Source: Holophagaceae bacterium | GTDB taxonomy: Bacteria > Acidobacteriota > Holophagae > Holophagales > Holophagaceae | Assembly (NCBI GenBank): GCA_016720465.1 | Contig: JADKKO010000001.1 | Coordinates: 893,177-957,176 of the forward strand | Direction: 5' to 3' | DNA length: 64,000 bases | Part shown: positions 17,157 to 26,038 of the stretch, one piece after another | Numbering within the stretch: position 1 is the stretch's first letter | How the letters are laid out: each line of letters begins with the position of its first letter | Program-made: the position numbers and the translations under genes | Notes under the pieces: generated by a model | What the model was told of the DNA's origin: nothing | What the model saw: only the letters and a program-made list of their open reading frames with translations | The model's database searches: none

Positions 17157-17823
17157 GCTGGCGGTCGTGTCGCTTTCTGGCGGAATGGATTCTTGCGTGG
17201 CCGCAGCCATCGCGAAGGCCGAGGGCTTTGAGCTGGCGCTCCTGCATGCGGACTATGGGCAGCTCACGGAATCCCGTGAGCGGCAGGCCTACCACGACAT
17301 CGCCGAGTTCTACGGCGTGCCGCCCTCCCGCCGCCTCGTCATCTCCTTCGAGAACCTGCGGAGGATCGGCGGTTCCGCTCTCACCGATCCGGACATTCCG
17401 CTGCCGGAAGGCGACCTGGCCCGGGCGGGGATTCCCTCCAGCTACGTGCCTTTCCGCAATGCCCACCTGCTGAGCACCGCTGTGTCCTGGGCCGAAGTGC
17501 TCGGAGCCACGGCCATTTTCGTGGGCTTCGTGGAAGAGGATTCCTCGGGCTATCCGGACTGCCGCGAAGCTTTCCTCCGCAGTTTCGAGCAGACCGCCGA
17601 CCTGGGCACTAAACCGGAAACTCGCGTGCGCTTTTTCGCGCCGCTCATCCATTCCAGCAAGGCCCAGATCGTGCAGAAGGGCCTGGAATTGGGCGCTCCG
17701 CTCCACTTGAGCTGGTCCTGCTACCGGCGGGAAGACAGGGCCTGCGGGACCTGCGATTCCTGCCTGCTCAGGCTGCGAGGCTTCCAGCAGGCGGGAGCTG
17801 TGGATCCGGCTCCCTACGCGTAG
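17149..17823 (+). CDS. queC: 7-cyano-7-deazaguanine synthase
   Basis: Converts 7-carboxy-7-deazaguanine to preQ0 with ATP and ammonia in queuosine synthesis. Seen: the PP-loop SLSGGMDS at residues 8-15 and the C-terminal zinc cysteines in CYRREDRACGTCDSC. Length 224 is normal. ATG at 17149 starts exactly at MPELAVVSLSGG, overlapping the preceding stop; the open frame reaches 11 codons further up into the acyltransferase gene. No other queuosine gene is in the window. Confidence 0.95.
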   Translation: MPELAVVSLSGGMDSCVAAAIAKAEGFELALLHADYGQLTESRERQAYHDIAEFYGVPPSRRLVISFENLRRIGGSALTDPDIPLPEGDLARAGIPSSYVPFRNAHLLSTAVSWAEVLGATAIFVGFVEEDSSGYPDCREAFLRSFEQTADLGTKPETRVRFFAPLIHSSKAQIVQKGLELGAPLHLSWSCYRREDRACGTCDSCLLRLRGFQQAGAVDPAPYA

Positions 17824-17837
17824 GTTTGGGAATCGTT

Positions 17838-17898
17838 CGAGAGTCAAGAGTCAAAAGTCGAGAGTCAAGAGTCAAAGTCGAGAGTCGAGAGTCGAGAG
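17838..17898. repeat. 7-bp tandem repeat (GAGAGTC / AAGAGTC units)
   Basis: About nine near-copies of a GAGAGTC or AAGAGTC heptamer in a row between queC and the rplY terminator. Same unit family as the repeats at 18.8 and 21.2 kb, but here only one orientation is present. No reading frame or binding-site motif is evident. Confidence 0.8.
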
Positions 17899-17959
17899 CA
17901 TTTCGGATTTGGGATGAGGAAAGAGGATATGGCTCTATCTTAATCCGCCGCCACACGAA

Positions 17960-17981
17960 AAGGGCCGCTTTCGCGGCCCTT
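17960..17981 (-). terminator. intrinsic terminator of rplY
   Basis: Read on the minus strand: a 9 bp stem AAGGGCCGC / GCGGCCCTT around a GAAA tetraloop, followed by TTCGTG. It lies 22 bp after the rplY stop. The T-tract is short, but the stem is very stable. Confidence 0.75.
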
Positions 17982-18002
17982 GCGGAACATCCTGGAGCGG
18001 GA

Positions 18003-18662
18003 CTATTTCTTTTCGTCCTTCTTGCCTTTCTTGGCGACTTCAGGCTCCGCTGCGGCCGCAGGCGCCGCAGCAACGGCGGTCTCCTCGACGACTTCTTCCG
18101 CGGTCTTGGCGCGCACGGCGCAAACGACCTCGTGCTCGCCACCGAGGATGCGCAGGGTGGACGGAAGGTTCAACTGATCAAAGCGGATGGAATCACCGAT
18201 CTTCAGGCCTTCCACGTTCACGTCGATATGGCCGGGGATGAGGCTCGGCAGGCACTCGATTTCCAGCATGCGGTGGACGAAGTCCAAAGAGCCGCCCTGG
18301 CTCTTCACGCCGATGGGAACGCCCATCAAGCGGACAGGGATCTTCACGCGCACCTTGTGGGTGGGATCCACGCGCAGGAAGTCGATGTGCACGAGGCGGC
18401 CCGTCACGGGATGGCGCTGCACGGCCTGGATGATGACGTGGCGCTTGATGTCCGTGCCTTCGCGCTGCATGTAGACCATCGAGTTGCGCCCGCTCTCGGA
18501 GGCCAGGATGCGCGCCACGGTCTTGGGGCTGATGGCGATGTTGGCGGGGGGCTCGTTCAGGCCGTACACCACCGCCGGCATGAGGCCGGACTTGCGGAGC
18601 TTGGTGTTGGCGGCCTTGCTGAAATCCGTGCGCAGGCTCACTTGGATGATTTCGTCACTCAT
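18003..18662 (-). CDS. rplY: 50S ribosomal protein L25/CTC family
   Basis: Binds 5S rRNA in the large ribosomal subunit. The 219-residue length is the two-domain CTC/TL5 form: an N-terminal L25 beta-barrel (about residues 1-95, with GLMPAVVYG) and a C-terminal TL5 domain. The tail is an Ala/Glu/Lys-rich low-complexity stretch ending in KKGKKDEKK, common in this form. AGGAGGAACC precedes the ATG at 18662. A terminator lies just downstream, and heptamer repeats flank the gene on both sides. Confidence 0.95.
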   Translation of the reverse strand: MSDEIIQVSLRTDFSKAANTKLRKSGLMPAVVYGLNEPPANIAISPKTVARILASESGRNSMVYMQREGTDIKRHVIIQAVQRHPVTGRLVHIDFLRVDPTHKVRVKIPVRLMGVPIGVKSQGGSLDFVHRMLEIECLPSLIPGHIDVNVEGLKIGDSIRFDQLNLPSTLRILGGEHEVVCAVRAKTAEEVVEETAVAAAPAAAAEPEVAKKGKKDEKK

Positions 18663-18801
18663 GGTTCCTCCTACCTGACCGGATTCAACCGGCCCTCTCG
18701 TTAGGCAATGGCCCGGGCGGGCCGGATCGTTCTTCCGCGACGGAAGGCGAAGGGACTAGTGTGCCTGAAATGGTTGAAAATTCAAGGAGTCTTGGGGGGC
18801 G

Positions 18802-18938
18802 GGTCCCAAATCCAAAGTCCCAAGTCCCAAGTCTCAAGTCTCAAGTCGAGAGTCGAGAGTCGAGGGTCGAGAGTTACGATCAGCAGCTCTTGACTCTTGA
18901 CTCTCGACTCTCGACTCTCGACACTCGACCCACAACTC
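18802..18938. repeat. inverted pair of 7-bp tandem repeats
   Basis: Left arm: CAAGTCC/CAAGTCT/GAGAGTC heptamers (about 18802-18875). Right arm: CTCTCGA/CTCTTGA heptamers (about 18887-18938), the complement of the left unit. Together they could fold into a long imperfect hairpin. They fill most of the 337 bp between rplY and ppk1; nothing else is recognisable in that gap. Confidence 0.85.
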
Positions 18939-18999
18939 ACAGCCGGCTCCCGTCACACCCAATTCACACCCGTGGCCCGGATGGTGATGAGATATATCA

Positions 19000-21150
19000 A
19001 TGGCCATGAAACGCCCCATGCCCCGCCCCGAGGAACTCATCAACCGAGAGCTGGCCTGGCTTGATTTCAACGAGCGCGTGCTGGAGGAGGCCGAGGACGC
19101 ATCGGTCCCTCTGCTGGAACGCGTGAAATTCCTTTCCATCGTGTCCAACAACTGGGACGAATTCTTCATGGTCCGGGTGGCCGGCATCTGGAGGCAGATC
19201 GACGCGGGCATCACCCAGCCCGGCGCGGACGGGCTCACGCCCCGGCAGCTCATGGACCGCATCAGCCAGCGCCTGCACGAGGGATCGGCCCACCAGCATG
19301 CGCTCTTCCACAACACCATCGAGCCCATGCTGAAGGCCGAAGGGATCGCCATCCTGAACCCCGCGGACCTCAGCCAAGGCGACCGGGATTTCGTCAGCGA
19401 ATACTTCGAGCGGAGCCTGATGCCCCTGATCACCCCGCTCGCCGTGGACACGGGCCATCCCTTCCCGCGCCTGGCCAACCGCGCCATGGTGCTGGTGGCG
19501 GAGCTGGAAGCCCAGGAGGCGCTCGAAGAGAATTCCATGTTCCCGCTCTCGGAGCTGAGCATCATCCACGTGCCCGCCTCGGTCGCCACGCGGTTCCTCC
19601 GCATTCCATCGCAACCGGGAACCCACACCTTCATCACCCTGGAAAATGTCGTCCGGATGCAGCTGGAGCGCCTTTTTTCGGGCTACGAAGTGAAGAATTG
19701 CAATGCGGTCCGGGTGACGCGGGACTCGGACCTGGTGGTGGAGGAGGATCCGGAAGAAGACCTGATGAAGACCGTGGAGGAAAGCCTGCGCAGCAGCCGC
19801 CGGGGCGCTGCCGTAAGGCTCCAGTACGAGCGGGGCCTCTCCAAGGCTCTGCTGGACTTCCTGATCGAGGAATTGGAATTGAGCGCCGAGGACCTCTATC
19901 CCACCGAGGGTTTCACGTCCTTTTCGGATTTGATGGAACTCTACATGCAGCTCGACCTTCCGCACCTCAAGGATCCGCCGCTGCCGCCGCTGCCGGTGCC
20001 GGCGCTGGAGCAGTGCGAGAGCGTCTTCGAAGCGATGTCCAAGCGGGACATCCTGTTGCAGCATCCCTACCAGAGCTTCGACGATTCGGTCGTCCGCTTC
20101 GTGCGGGAAGCCGTGGAGGATCCGAAAGTCCTCGCCATCAAGATGACCCTCTACCGCATGAGTCCCACGAGCCCCATCGCCGCGTCCCTGGAGCGGGCCG
20201 CGGAGCGCGGGAAGCAGGTGGCCGCCATCGTGGAGCTGCGGGCCCGGTTCGACGAAGAGGCCAACATCGCCTGGGCCAGGCGCCTGGAGCGGGCGGGCTG
20301 CCACGTGGTGTACGGATTGCCCCACTACAAGACCCACGGAAAGGCCTGCCTCGTGGTGCGCCAGGAGGCCGACGGCCTCCGCCGCTATTGCCATCTGGGC
20401 ACCGGCAACTACAACGAGCGCACCAGCCGGCTTTATTCGGACCTGGGGATCTTCACCGCCCGGCCGGAATTCGGCGAGGATCTTTCGAACCTGTTCAATC
20501 TGCTCACGGGCTACACCAGACCGCCCAAATTCAACTACCTGCTGCTGGCGCCGCAGTTCTTCCGGCGCAGCCTCACCGAGCGGATCCAGCGCGAGATGGA
20601 ACATGCGAGGGCCGGCAAGCCGGCGCGGATGATCCTCAAGATGAACGCGCTGGTGGATCCCAGCATGATCGAGCTGCTCTACGAGGCGAGCCAGGCGGGC
20701 GTGCAGGTGGATCTCATCGTGCGGGGCGCCTGCTGCCTGCGCAGCGGGGTGAAGGGCCTCTCAGAGAACATCCGGGTGCTGTCCATCCTGGACCGCTTCC
20801 TGGAGCATGCCCGGGTCTATTATTTCGCCAACGATGGCCATCCCGAGACCCTGCTGGCCAGCGGCGACCTCATGCCCCGCAACCTGGACCACCGCGTGGA
20901 GGTGGCCTTCCCCCTGGTGGATCCGATCCTGGCGGCGGAGATCGTCGAAACCCTGGAGTTGCAGCTCGCGGACAATGTGAAGGGACGCATGCTCGGGCCG
21001 GATGGGCAGGTCCAGCGCCGGGGCCTGAACCCGGACGGGCCATTCATCCGAAGCCAGGTCCGCGCCTATGAATACGGCTATATGCGGAGCGGCGCCGGAG
21101 CCATGACCCAGAAGCTCACGGAGTTGCGGCCGGGGGATCTGGGGTTTTAA
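19000..21150 (+). CDS. ppk1: polyphosphate kinase 1
   Basis: Reversibly builds polyphosphate from ATP. Seen: N-terminal LINRELAWLDFNERVLEEA, the PPK middle domain, and the two phospholipase-D-like catalytic domains with HLGTGNYNERTSRLYSD (the histidine that becomes phosphorylated) and the second histidine region FLEHARVYYF followed by SGDLMPRNLDHRVE. Length 716 is normal. ATG at 19000 is used; a second Met follows two codons later. The gene stands alone, with heptamer repeats on both sides. Confidence 0.97.
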   Translation: MAMKRPMPRPEELINRELAWLDFNERVLEEAEDASVPLLERVKFLSIVSNNWDEFFMVRVAGIWRQIDAGITQPGADGLTPRQLMDRISQRLHEGSAHQHALFHNTIEPMLKAEGIAILNPADLSQGDRDFVSEYFERSLMPLITPLAVDTGHPFPRLANRAMVLVAELEAQEALEENSMFPLSELSIIHVPASVATRFLRIPSQPGTHTFITLENVVRMQLERLFSGYEVKNCNAVRVTRDSDLVVEEDPEEDLMKTVEESLRSSRRGAAVRLQYERGLSKALLDFLIEELELSAEDLYPTEGFTSFSDLMELYMQLDLPHLKDPPLPPLPVPALEQCESVFEAMSKRDILLQHPYQSFDDSVVRFVREAVEDPKVLAIKMTLYRMSPTSPIAASLERAAERGKQVAAIVELRARFDEEANIAWARRLERAGCHVVYGLPHYKTHGKACLVVRQEADGLRRYCHLGTGNYNERTSRLYSDLGIFTARPEFGEDLSNLFNLLTGYTRPPKFNYLLLAPQFFRRSLTERIQREMEHARAGKPARMILKMNALVDPSMIELLYEASQAGVQVDLIVRGACCLRSGVKGLSENIRVLSILDRFLEHARVYYFANDGHPETLLASGDLMPRNLDHRVEVAFPLVDPILAAEIVETLELQLADNVKGRMLGPDGQVQRRGLNPDGPFIRSQVRAYEYGYMRSGAGAMTQKLTELRPGDLGF

Positions 21151-21217
21151 ACCGGGGGTCTTGTCGTCGGCCGATATAGTCGCTGGGTCCTGGTTCCGCT
21201 CAGGACCAATGGAATAG

Positions 21218-21334
21218 AAGTCGAGAGTCAAGGGTCGAGGGTCGAGGGCGAAACACCCAGGCTCTCGACTCTCGACTCTCGACTCTTAACTCTTAACTCT
21301 TAACTCTTAACTCTCGACTCTCGACTCTCGACTT
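21218..21334. repeat. inverted pair of 7-bp tandem repeats
   Basis: A short left arm of GAGAGTC/AGGGTCG units (21218-21248), then a long right arm with about eleven CTCTCGA or CTCTTAA heptamers (about 21261-21334). Located between ppk1 and mrp. A small stem-loop (GGTCCTG / CAGGACC, 21186-21207) precedes it without a T-tract. Confidence 0.85.
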
Positions 21335-21390
21335 GGGGCTTTGGACTTCCGCTCCGAGGCTGCAAACTAGAGGGCTGGAGACAACTGACC

Positions 21391-22428
21391 ATGGACAAAC
21401 GAATCAGCCGCGCAGCGATTTTCGACGCCGTCAACGCCTATCAGGTTCCGGGGACATCGGCCACACTCGCGACCTTGAAAGCTGTAAAGGGCATCACCGT
21501 CGAAGGCGGCGCCATCACGGTCTCGCTGACCCTGCTTGACGCCTACCAGGACCGCGAACAGGCCATTCGCCAGAATCTGGCGGAACGGCTCCGGCAGCAG
21601 GACGCCGTCGAAACCACAGACATCCGCATCGACTGGGAAAAAACGCCCCAGGTGGAGTACAAGAACCTGCTTCCCTCCGTCAAGCACGCCATCGTGGTAG
21701 GCAGCGGGAAAGGCGGCGTGGGCAAGAGCACCGTAGCCTGCAACCTGGCCGTGGCCCTGGCGAAGCAGGGCCTCAAGGTGGGCCTCCTCGATGCGGACCT
21801 CTACGGCCCCAGCATGGGCATGATGTTCGGCATCTCCGAAGGCCCCGAAGGCACCCCCGAAGGCAAGATCATCCCCATCGAAAAATTCGGCCTGAAGCTC
21901 ATGAGCATGGCCTTCCTCATCGATGAGGATCGGCCCGTGATCTGGCGCGGACCCATGCTCAACAAGGCGCTCACCCAGTTCTTAGGCGACGTGCTATGGG
22001 GCGACCTGGACGTGCTGCTGATGGACCTGCCGCCGGGCACCGGCGACACGCAGATCTCGCTCATCCAGAACGCCAGCGTGGCCGGCGCCATCGTGGTGAG
22101 CACCCCCCAGGACATCGCGTTCCTCGATGCGAAAAAGGCCATCGGCATGTTCAACACCGTGAAGGTGCCGATTCTCGGCGTCATCGAGAACATGAGCAGC
22201 TTCCTCTGCCCGAAATGCGGCGAGGAGACCCAGATCTTCGGCCACGGCGGCGTGAAGGCCGCTGCGAAGCGGATGGACCTGCCCTTCCTGGGCGAAGTCC
22301 CCATCGATCTGGCCATCCGGGAAGGCAGCGACAACGGCCGCCCGCTGGTCGAGGCCCATCCTGATTCCCCCCAAACCCAAGCATTCATGGATATGGCCAC
22401 GGCCCTGCGCAAGACGCTGGGATTGTGA
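21391..22428 (+). CDS. mrp: Mrp/NBP35 family Fe-S cluster carrier ATPase
   Basis: A 345-residue protein with an N-terminal MIP18-like domain (about 1-85) and a P-loop ATPase domain with the deviant Walker A GSGKGGVGKST, DLPPGTGD, and the C-terminal CPKC pair that holds a bridging Fe-S cluster between two subunits. It carries Fe-S clusters to apoproteins in the cytosol. The gene follows a repeat tract and is followed by an unrelated secreted protein, so no functional operon is evident. Confidence 0.95.
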   Translation: MDKRISRAAIFDAVNAYQVPGTSATLATLKAVKGITVEGGAITVSLTLLDAYQDREQAIRQNLAERLRQQDAVETTDIRIDWEKTPQVEYKNLLPSVKHAIVVGSGKGGVGKSTVACNLAVALAKQGLKVGLLDADLYGPSMGMMFGISEGPEGTPEGKIIPIEKFGLKLMSMAFLIDEDRPVIWRGPMLNKALTQFLGDVLWGDLDVLLMDLPPGTGDTQISLIQNASVAGAIVVSTPQDIAFLDAKKAIGMFNTVKVPILGVIENMSSFLCPKCGEETQIFGHGGVKAAAKRMDLPFLGEVPIDLAIREGSDNGRPLVEAHPDSPQTQAFMDMATALRKTLGL

Positions 22429-22495
22429 GCCGGGAACCCCCGGCCCCTTTCGTGGCACTCTGCATCTAGACGCAAATCCCGTCCAGGAGTCCCCA

Positions 22496-22897
22496 ATGTC
22501 CCACCTTTCCCGGCCCTTCTTCGCGCTGCTGTTCGCGTCTGCCCTCATGGCCCAGCTGCCGACCAAGCACCCTGTCCCGCAGTCCCCGCCGCGCGCCAAA
22601 CCCGAAAAGCCCGAGCCCCAGGTCGAACCGGACAAGACCAATGGAAATGTTTCCGCCTATGTGGCAAGGGAGGACGGCAAGCCCTTCGAGGGAGCGGTCG
22701 TGATCCTGGAGCTGGATGGCCAGGAGGCCCGCGCCGCCGCCACCGGCGAGAATGGCTACGTCACCTTCGTCTGGGTGAAACCAGGCATCTACAAGGCCAT
22801 TTTCCGCCGGGAAGGCTACGCGGAGTCCGTGGTGCCGCGCGTGAAAGTCGAGGGCGGCAAGAACATCGACATCAAGGCCGTGCTGAAGAAGAAGTGA
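22496..22897 (+). CDS. secreted protein with carboxypeptidase-regulatory-like fold
   Basis: A 133-residue protein with a signal peptide (MSHLSRPFFALLFASALMAQ), a Pro/Lys-rich linker, and one beta-sandwich domain of the carboxypeptidase regulatory/SpaA-like kind (EGAVVILELDGQEARAA..., KPGIYKAIFRREGY). Such domains usually serve binding or structural roles at the surface. No catalytic residues. A ribosome site CAGGAG precedes the ATG. Confidence 0.7.
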   Translation: MSHLSRPFFALLFASALMAQLPTKHPVPQSPPRAKPEKPEPQVEPDKTNGNVSAYVAREDGKPFEGAVVILELDGQEARAAATGENGYVTFVWVKPGIYKAIFRREGYAESVVPRVKVEGGKNIDIKAVLKKK

Positions 22898-22961
22898 GTC
22901 CTTCGCCGAAATCCAGCCACGCAGGCTGAAGCCGGGGGCCAAACAGCTTAGACTGTAGCCT

Positions 22962-23405
22962 ATGCCCCCGATCCAGATTCCCGACGTGCTCGCGCCCGAC
23001 CTGCTGGACCGGGTCTGGGCCCGCTTCGCGCCGTGGCCGCTCATCCGGGAATGGGACATGACCTTCGAGGAGATGGAGCCGGGAAAGGCGACCCTGCGGC
23101 TGAAGCCCAACAAGCACACCATCAACGGCCCCAGGGGCAACGTGAACGGCGGCGTGCTGGCCACGGTGGCGGACATGACCGCGGCCCTGGCCCTCTGCAC
23201 GGTCTTCGATGGGCTCATGCCCTTCGCCACGCAGGACCTGCACATCCGGTATCTCGAGCCCGCCAAGGGCGAGGTCATCGGAAAGGCGGAAGTGGTGCGC
23301 CTCTCCAAACGCGGCGCCGTGCTGGAATGCCGGCTCACCTGCGGCGGCCGCCTGGTGGCCCATTGCACGGCGCACTTCAGCATCAAACCCAACCTGCCCG
23401 GGTGA
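22962..23405 (+). CDS. PaaI-type hotdog thioesterase
   Basis: A 147-residue single hotdog domain. The segment NGPRGNVNGGVLATVADMTAALA is the central helix with the HGG-like region (here NVNGGV) followed by the catalytic-type Asp. The family hydrolyses acyl- or aryl-CoA thioesters; the substrate is unknown. It lies 20 bp upstream of the K+ channel gene, probably co-transcribed. Confidence 0.85.
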   Translation: MPPIQIPDVLAPDLLDRVWARFAPWPLIREWDMTFEEMEPGKATLRLKPNKHTINGPRGNVNGGVLATVADMTAALALCTVFDGLMPFATQDLHIRYLEPAKGEVIGKAEVVRLSKRGAVLECRLTCGGRLVAHCTAHFSIKPNLPG

Positions 23406-23424
23406 AGCTCCCTTGAGGACCGCC

Positions 23425-24441
23425 ATGCTCCGCAGCCTCGCTCCCATGCGCCGTCTACGCGAAGCGGTGGCCTTGCTGTTCGCCGTGGGCGTATCCGGCG
23501 CCATCGGCTACCACATCCTGGCCAAGCTCGGGTGGCTGGACTCGTTCTACATGGCGATCATCACGCTCTCCACGGTGGGCTACCGGGAATTGGGAGAGGT
23601 GAACGACAGCACCAAACTCTTCACGATCTTCTACCTGGTGACCGGCCTGGGCGTGGCGACCTACGCCATCTCCAACCTCACGGCCCTCATCGTGGAGGGC
23701 GATCTGCAAGGCTATCTGCGGGAGCGGCGCATGGAAAAACGGATGGAATCCCTGTCTGACCACATCATCGTCTGCGGCTTCGGCAAGATGGGGTTCCAGG
23801 CCGCCTGGGAGCTGAAGCACGCGGACATGCCGTTCGTCATCATCGAACTCGAAGAGAACAAGGGCCGCTCCAATCCGCGGTTCAACGACGCCATCATCCT
23901 CTACGGCAACGCCATGGACGAGCTGGTGCTGGAGAAGGCCGGCATCCGGAGGGCCAAGGGCCTGATCACCGCCCTCACCACCGATGCGGACAATGTGCTG
24001 GTGACGCTCACCGCGCGGCAGATGGCGCCCAAGATCCCCATCGTCGCCCGGAGCGCCAAGCTCGGCACCGAGAGCAAGCTGATGGCCGCAGGCGCCACCC
24101 ACATCGTGAGCCCCTACGAGATCGGCGGCCGGCGCATGGCGGCCCTGCTGCTGAATCCCGACATGATGAATTTCTTCGATGTGGTGCTGCACCAGGACCA
24201 GCTCGAGCTGGGCATGGAACGGATCCACGTCCATCAAACATCCATGCTCGTTGGGCAGACCATGCGCGACATGCGCCTCCGGGACAGCACCGGAGCCTTG
24301 ATCGTAGGGATCAACCGCATCGGCTCAGGCCTGCGTTTCAATCCCAAGGGCGAAGAGACCTTCCAGGCAGGCGATGACATCCTGGCCCTGGGCCCCAGCA
24401 ATGCGCTGGAAGCCTTGATGAAGCTGGCAGGCGGGGAATGA
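23425..24441 (+). CDS. two-helix K+ channel with RCK (TrkA-N/TrkA-C) domains
   Basis: A 338-residue membrane channel of the MthK type: TM1 about residues 13-33, pore helix and filter TLSTVGYRE (47-55), TM2 about 62-90, an RCK domain starting IIVCGFGKMGFQAA (~113), and a C-terminal TrkA-C domain. The filter reads TVGYRE where TVGYGD/E is usual, so the second glycine is Arg; conduction may be altered. ATG at 23425 follows GAGGACCGCC; the open frame continues upstream through the thioesterase gene. Confidence 0.88.
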   Translation: MLRSLAPMRRLREAVALLFAVGVSGAIGYHILAKLGWLDSFYMAIITLSTVGYRELGEVNDSTKLFTIFYLVTGLGVATYAISNLTALIVEGDLQGYLRERRMEKRMESLSDHIIVCGFGKMGFQAAWELKHADMPFVIIELEENKGRSNPRFNDAIILYGNAMDELVLEKAGIRRAKGLITALTTDADNVLVTLTARQMAPKIPIVARSAKLGTESKLMAAGATHIVSPYEIGGRRMAALLLNPDMMNFFDVVLHQDQLELGMERIHVHQTSMLVGQTMRDMRLRDSTGALIVGINRIGSGLRFNPKGEETFQAGDDILALGPSNALEALMKLAGGE

Positions 24442-24483
24442 AAGCCTAAGAATGGCCTTCGAGCTGGTGGCCTGCGCCGGCCA

Positions 24484-25944
24484 TCAATACGAGGCAGGGG
24501 CCTTTTTCTCGGTCCTTTCGATGACTTTATGCGGCAGCCGCGGCGCCATGTCCGCCAGGCCCAGCGCGGTCACGGCCATGGCGGCGGCGCCCTCCGCGAG
24601 GGCTTCGGGCTTCACGTGCTCGAGGGTGTCCGCCTGGCTGTGGTGGGTCGTCGTGAAATAGTCCTCATTGTCCTGGATGCCGAAGAAGGCCGGGACGCCT
24701 TCCGCCAGGAACGGTGCGTGGTCGCTGTCCTCACTGGATTCCAAAGGCAGCTCCCGCACGCCCATTTCGTTGAGGGGCGCGATGGCCTGGGCCATGAACG
24801 GCCGCAGGTCCTCCCGGCCTTCCATGGCGAAGCCCCGGACCCGGCCGGTGCCGAGGTCATTGATGAGCACCGCCTGGATGTCCTTGAGTTCACCCGCATG
24901 CGCCTTCACGTAAGCCTTGCTGCCGAAAATCCCCTGCTCTTCCCCGCTGAACAGCACCACGCGGATGGTTCTCCTCGGTTTCACCCCGGCGGCCTGGATG
25001 GCGCGCAGGGCTTCGAGTACAGCCACGCTGCCGGTGCCGTTGTCCGTGGCGCCGGTGCCGAGATCCCAGCTGTCCAGGTGGGCCCCCAGGATCACGACTT
25101 CCTCGGGCTTCTCGGCACCGCGGATCTCGCCGATGGAATTGTAGGCCTGCACCGGTTTCTCCGAGGCCGTGCCGCCGAGGTTCAGTTCCAGCTCCAGGCT
25201 GCCGTGCTTTTCCATCAGCCGCTTCAAGGTGTTCACATGCTCCCGGTTCACGAAGGCCGCGGGGACGTTGGGCAGGAAGCGGCCGCCCCTGGGCGAGCCG
25301 GTCATGGTGAGGAATCCGCCCTCCTTCTCCGACCCCATGAGAAAAGCCGCGATGCCTTCGGTGCGGACCGCGCCGAAGAGCTTCATCATCTTCTCGCGGC
25401 GGCCCTTGGGGTCCCCTTCGGCTTTGGGGAAGGAACCCATCAACACGATCTTGCCCTTCAGGTGCCCGATGAGTCCCAGCATCTCATCCAGGGTCCTGCC
25501 GCCCAGCAGCACCAGGCCGCCTTTGAGCGGGCCGCGGGTGGCAGGACTCCAGGCCATCTGCGCCACCTGCAGGTTCATGCCGTTGTGGCCGATGATGCGC
25601 GCGGTTTCCACCCCGCGGGTCCACCGGGGCCCGAAGTCGTAGGCTTCGCGGTGCACGTTCGCAAGGCCATAGGCCTTCATCCGCCCCTCCATCCACTCAT
25701 GGGCTTTCTCCAGCCGTTCCGAGCCGGTGAGCCGCGGGCCGATCTCGTCGCAGAGGTACTGCAGATTAGCTATCGCCTGCCCGTGGTCCCTGATCTCCGC
25801 CATGACCTTCGCCGCCGGGGTGGTGGCCGCGGCCGCCACGTATTCCGCGCCTTCGCGGGTGGGTTTGCCGCGTTCCGCGACGGGAGCTGGAGCCTGCGCG
25901 AGCAGCGCCACGGAAGCGACAAGGACGAAGAACAGACGGTGCAT
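24484..25944 (-). CDS. secreted M28 peptidase, carboxypeptidase Q-like
   Basis: A 486-residue exported zinc peptidase. Signal peptide in the first ~17 residues, then a PA-type insertion (about residues 130-250) and the catalytic core with GAHLDSWDLGTGATDNGTG, FSGEEQGIFGSKAY, the zinc-ligand region NDLGTGRV, and a late histidine in TTTHHSQADT. This arrangement matches the plasma glutamate carboxypeptidase subgroup, unlike the M28 enzyme at 12140-13759. It is divergent from the TyrA-like gene. Confidence 0.92.
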   Translation of the reverse strand: MHRLFFVLVASVALLAQAPAPVAERGKPTREGAEYVAAAATTPAAKVMAEIRDHGQAIANLQYLCDEIGPRLTGSERLEKAHEWMEGRMKAYGLANVHREAYDFGPRWTRGVETARIIGHNGMNLQVAQMAWSPATRGPLKGGLVLLGGRTLDEMLGLIGHLKGKIVLMGSFPKAEGDPKGRREKMMKLFGAVRTEGIAAFLMGSEKEGGFLTMTGSPRGGRFLPNVPAAFVNREHVNTLKRLMEKHGSLELELNLGGTASEKPVQAYNSIGEIRGAEKPEEVVILGAHLDSWDLGTGATDNGTGSVAVLEALRAIQAAGVKPRRTIRVVLFSGEEQGIFGSKAYVKAHAGELKDIQAVLINDLGTGRVRGFAMEGREDLRPFMAQAIAPLNEMGVRELPLESSEDSDHAPFLAEGVPAFFGIQDNEDYFTTTHHSQADTLEHVKPEALAEGAAAMAVTALGLADMAPRLPHKVIERTEKKAPASY

Positions 25945-26038
25945 CGGCGACTCCTGGAAAATGGAACCTCATCTTACGAGGAAAGTCCTGTTTCCGCGAA
26001 ACGGATTAGAATGGTTGTCTCAACTCAAGAGGTCCTCC

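Noticed and set aside
18997..20604. 535-codon minus-strand frame opposite ppk1
   Set aside because: Shadow; ppk1 motifs are unmistakable on the plus strand.
21186..21207. Stem-loop GGTCCTG/CAGGACC after ppk1 as a terminator
   Set aside because: No T-tract follows; it could be chance or part of the repeat region.
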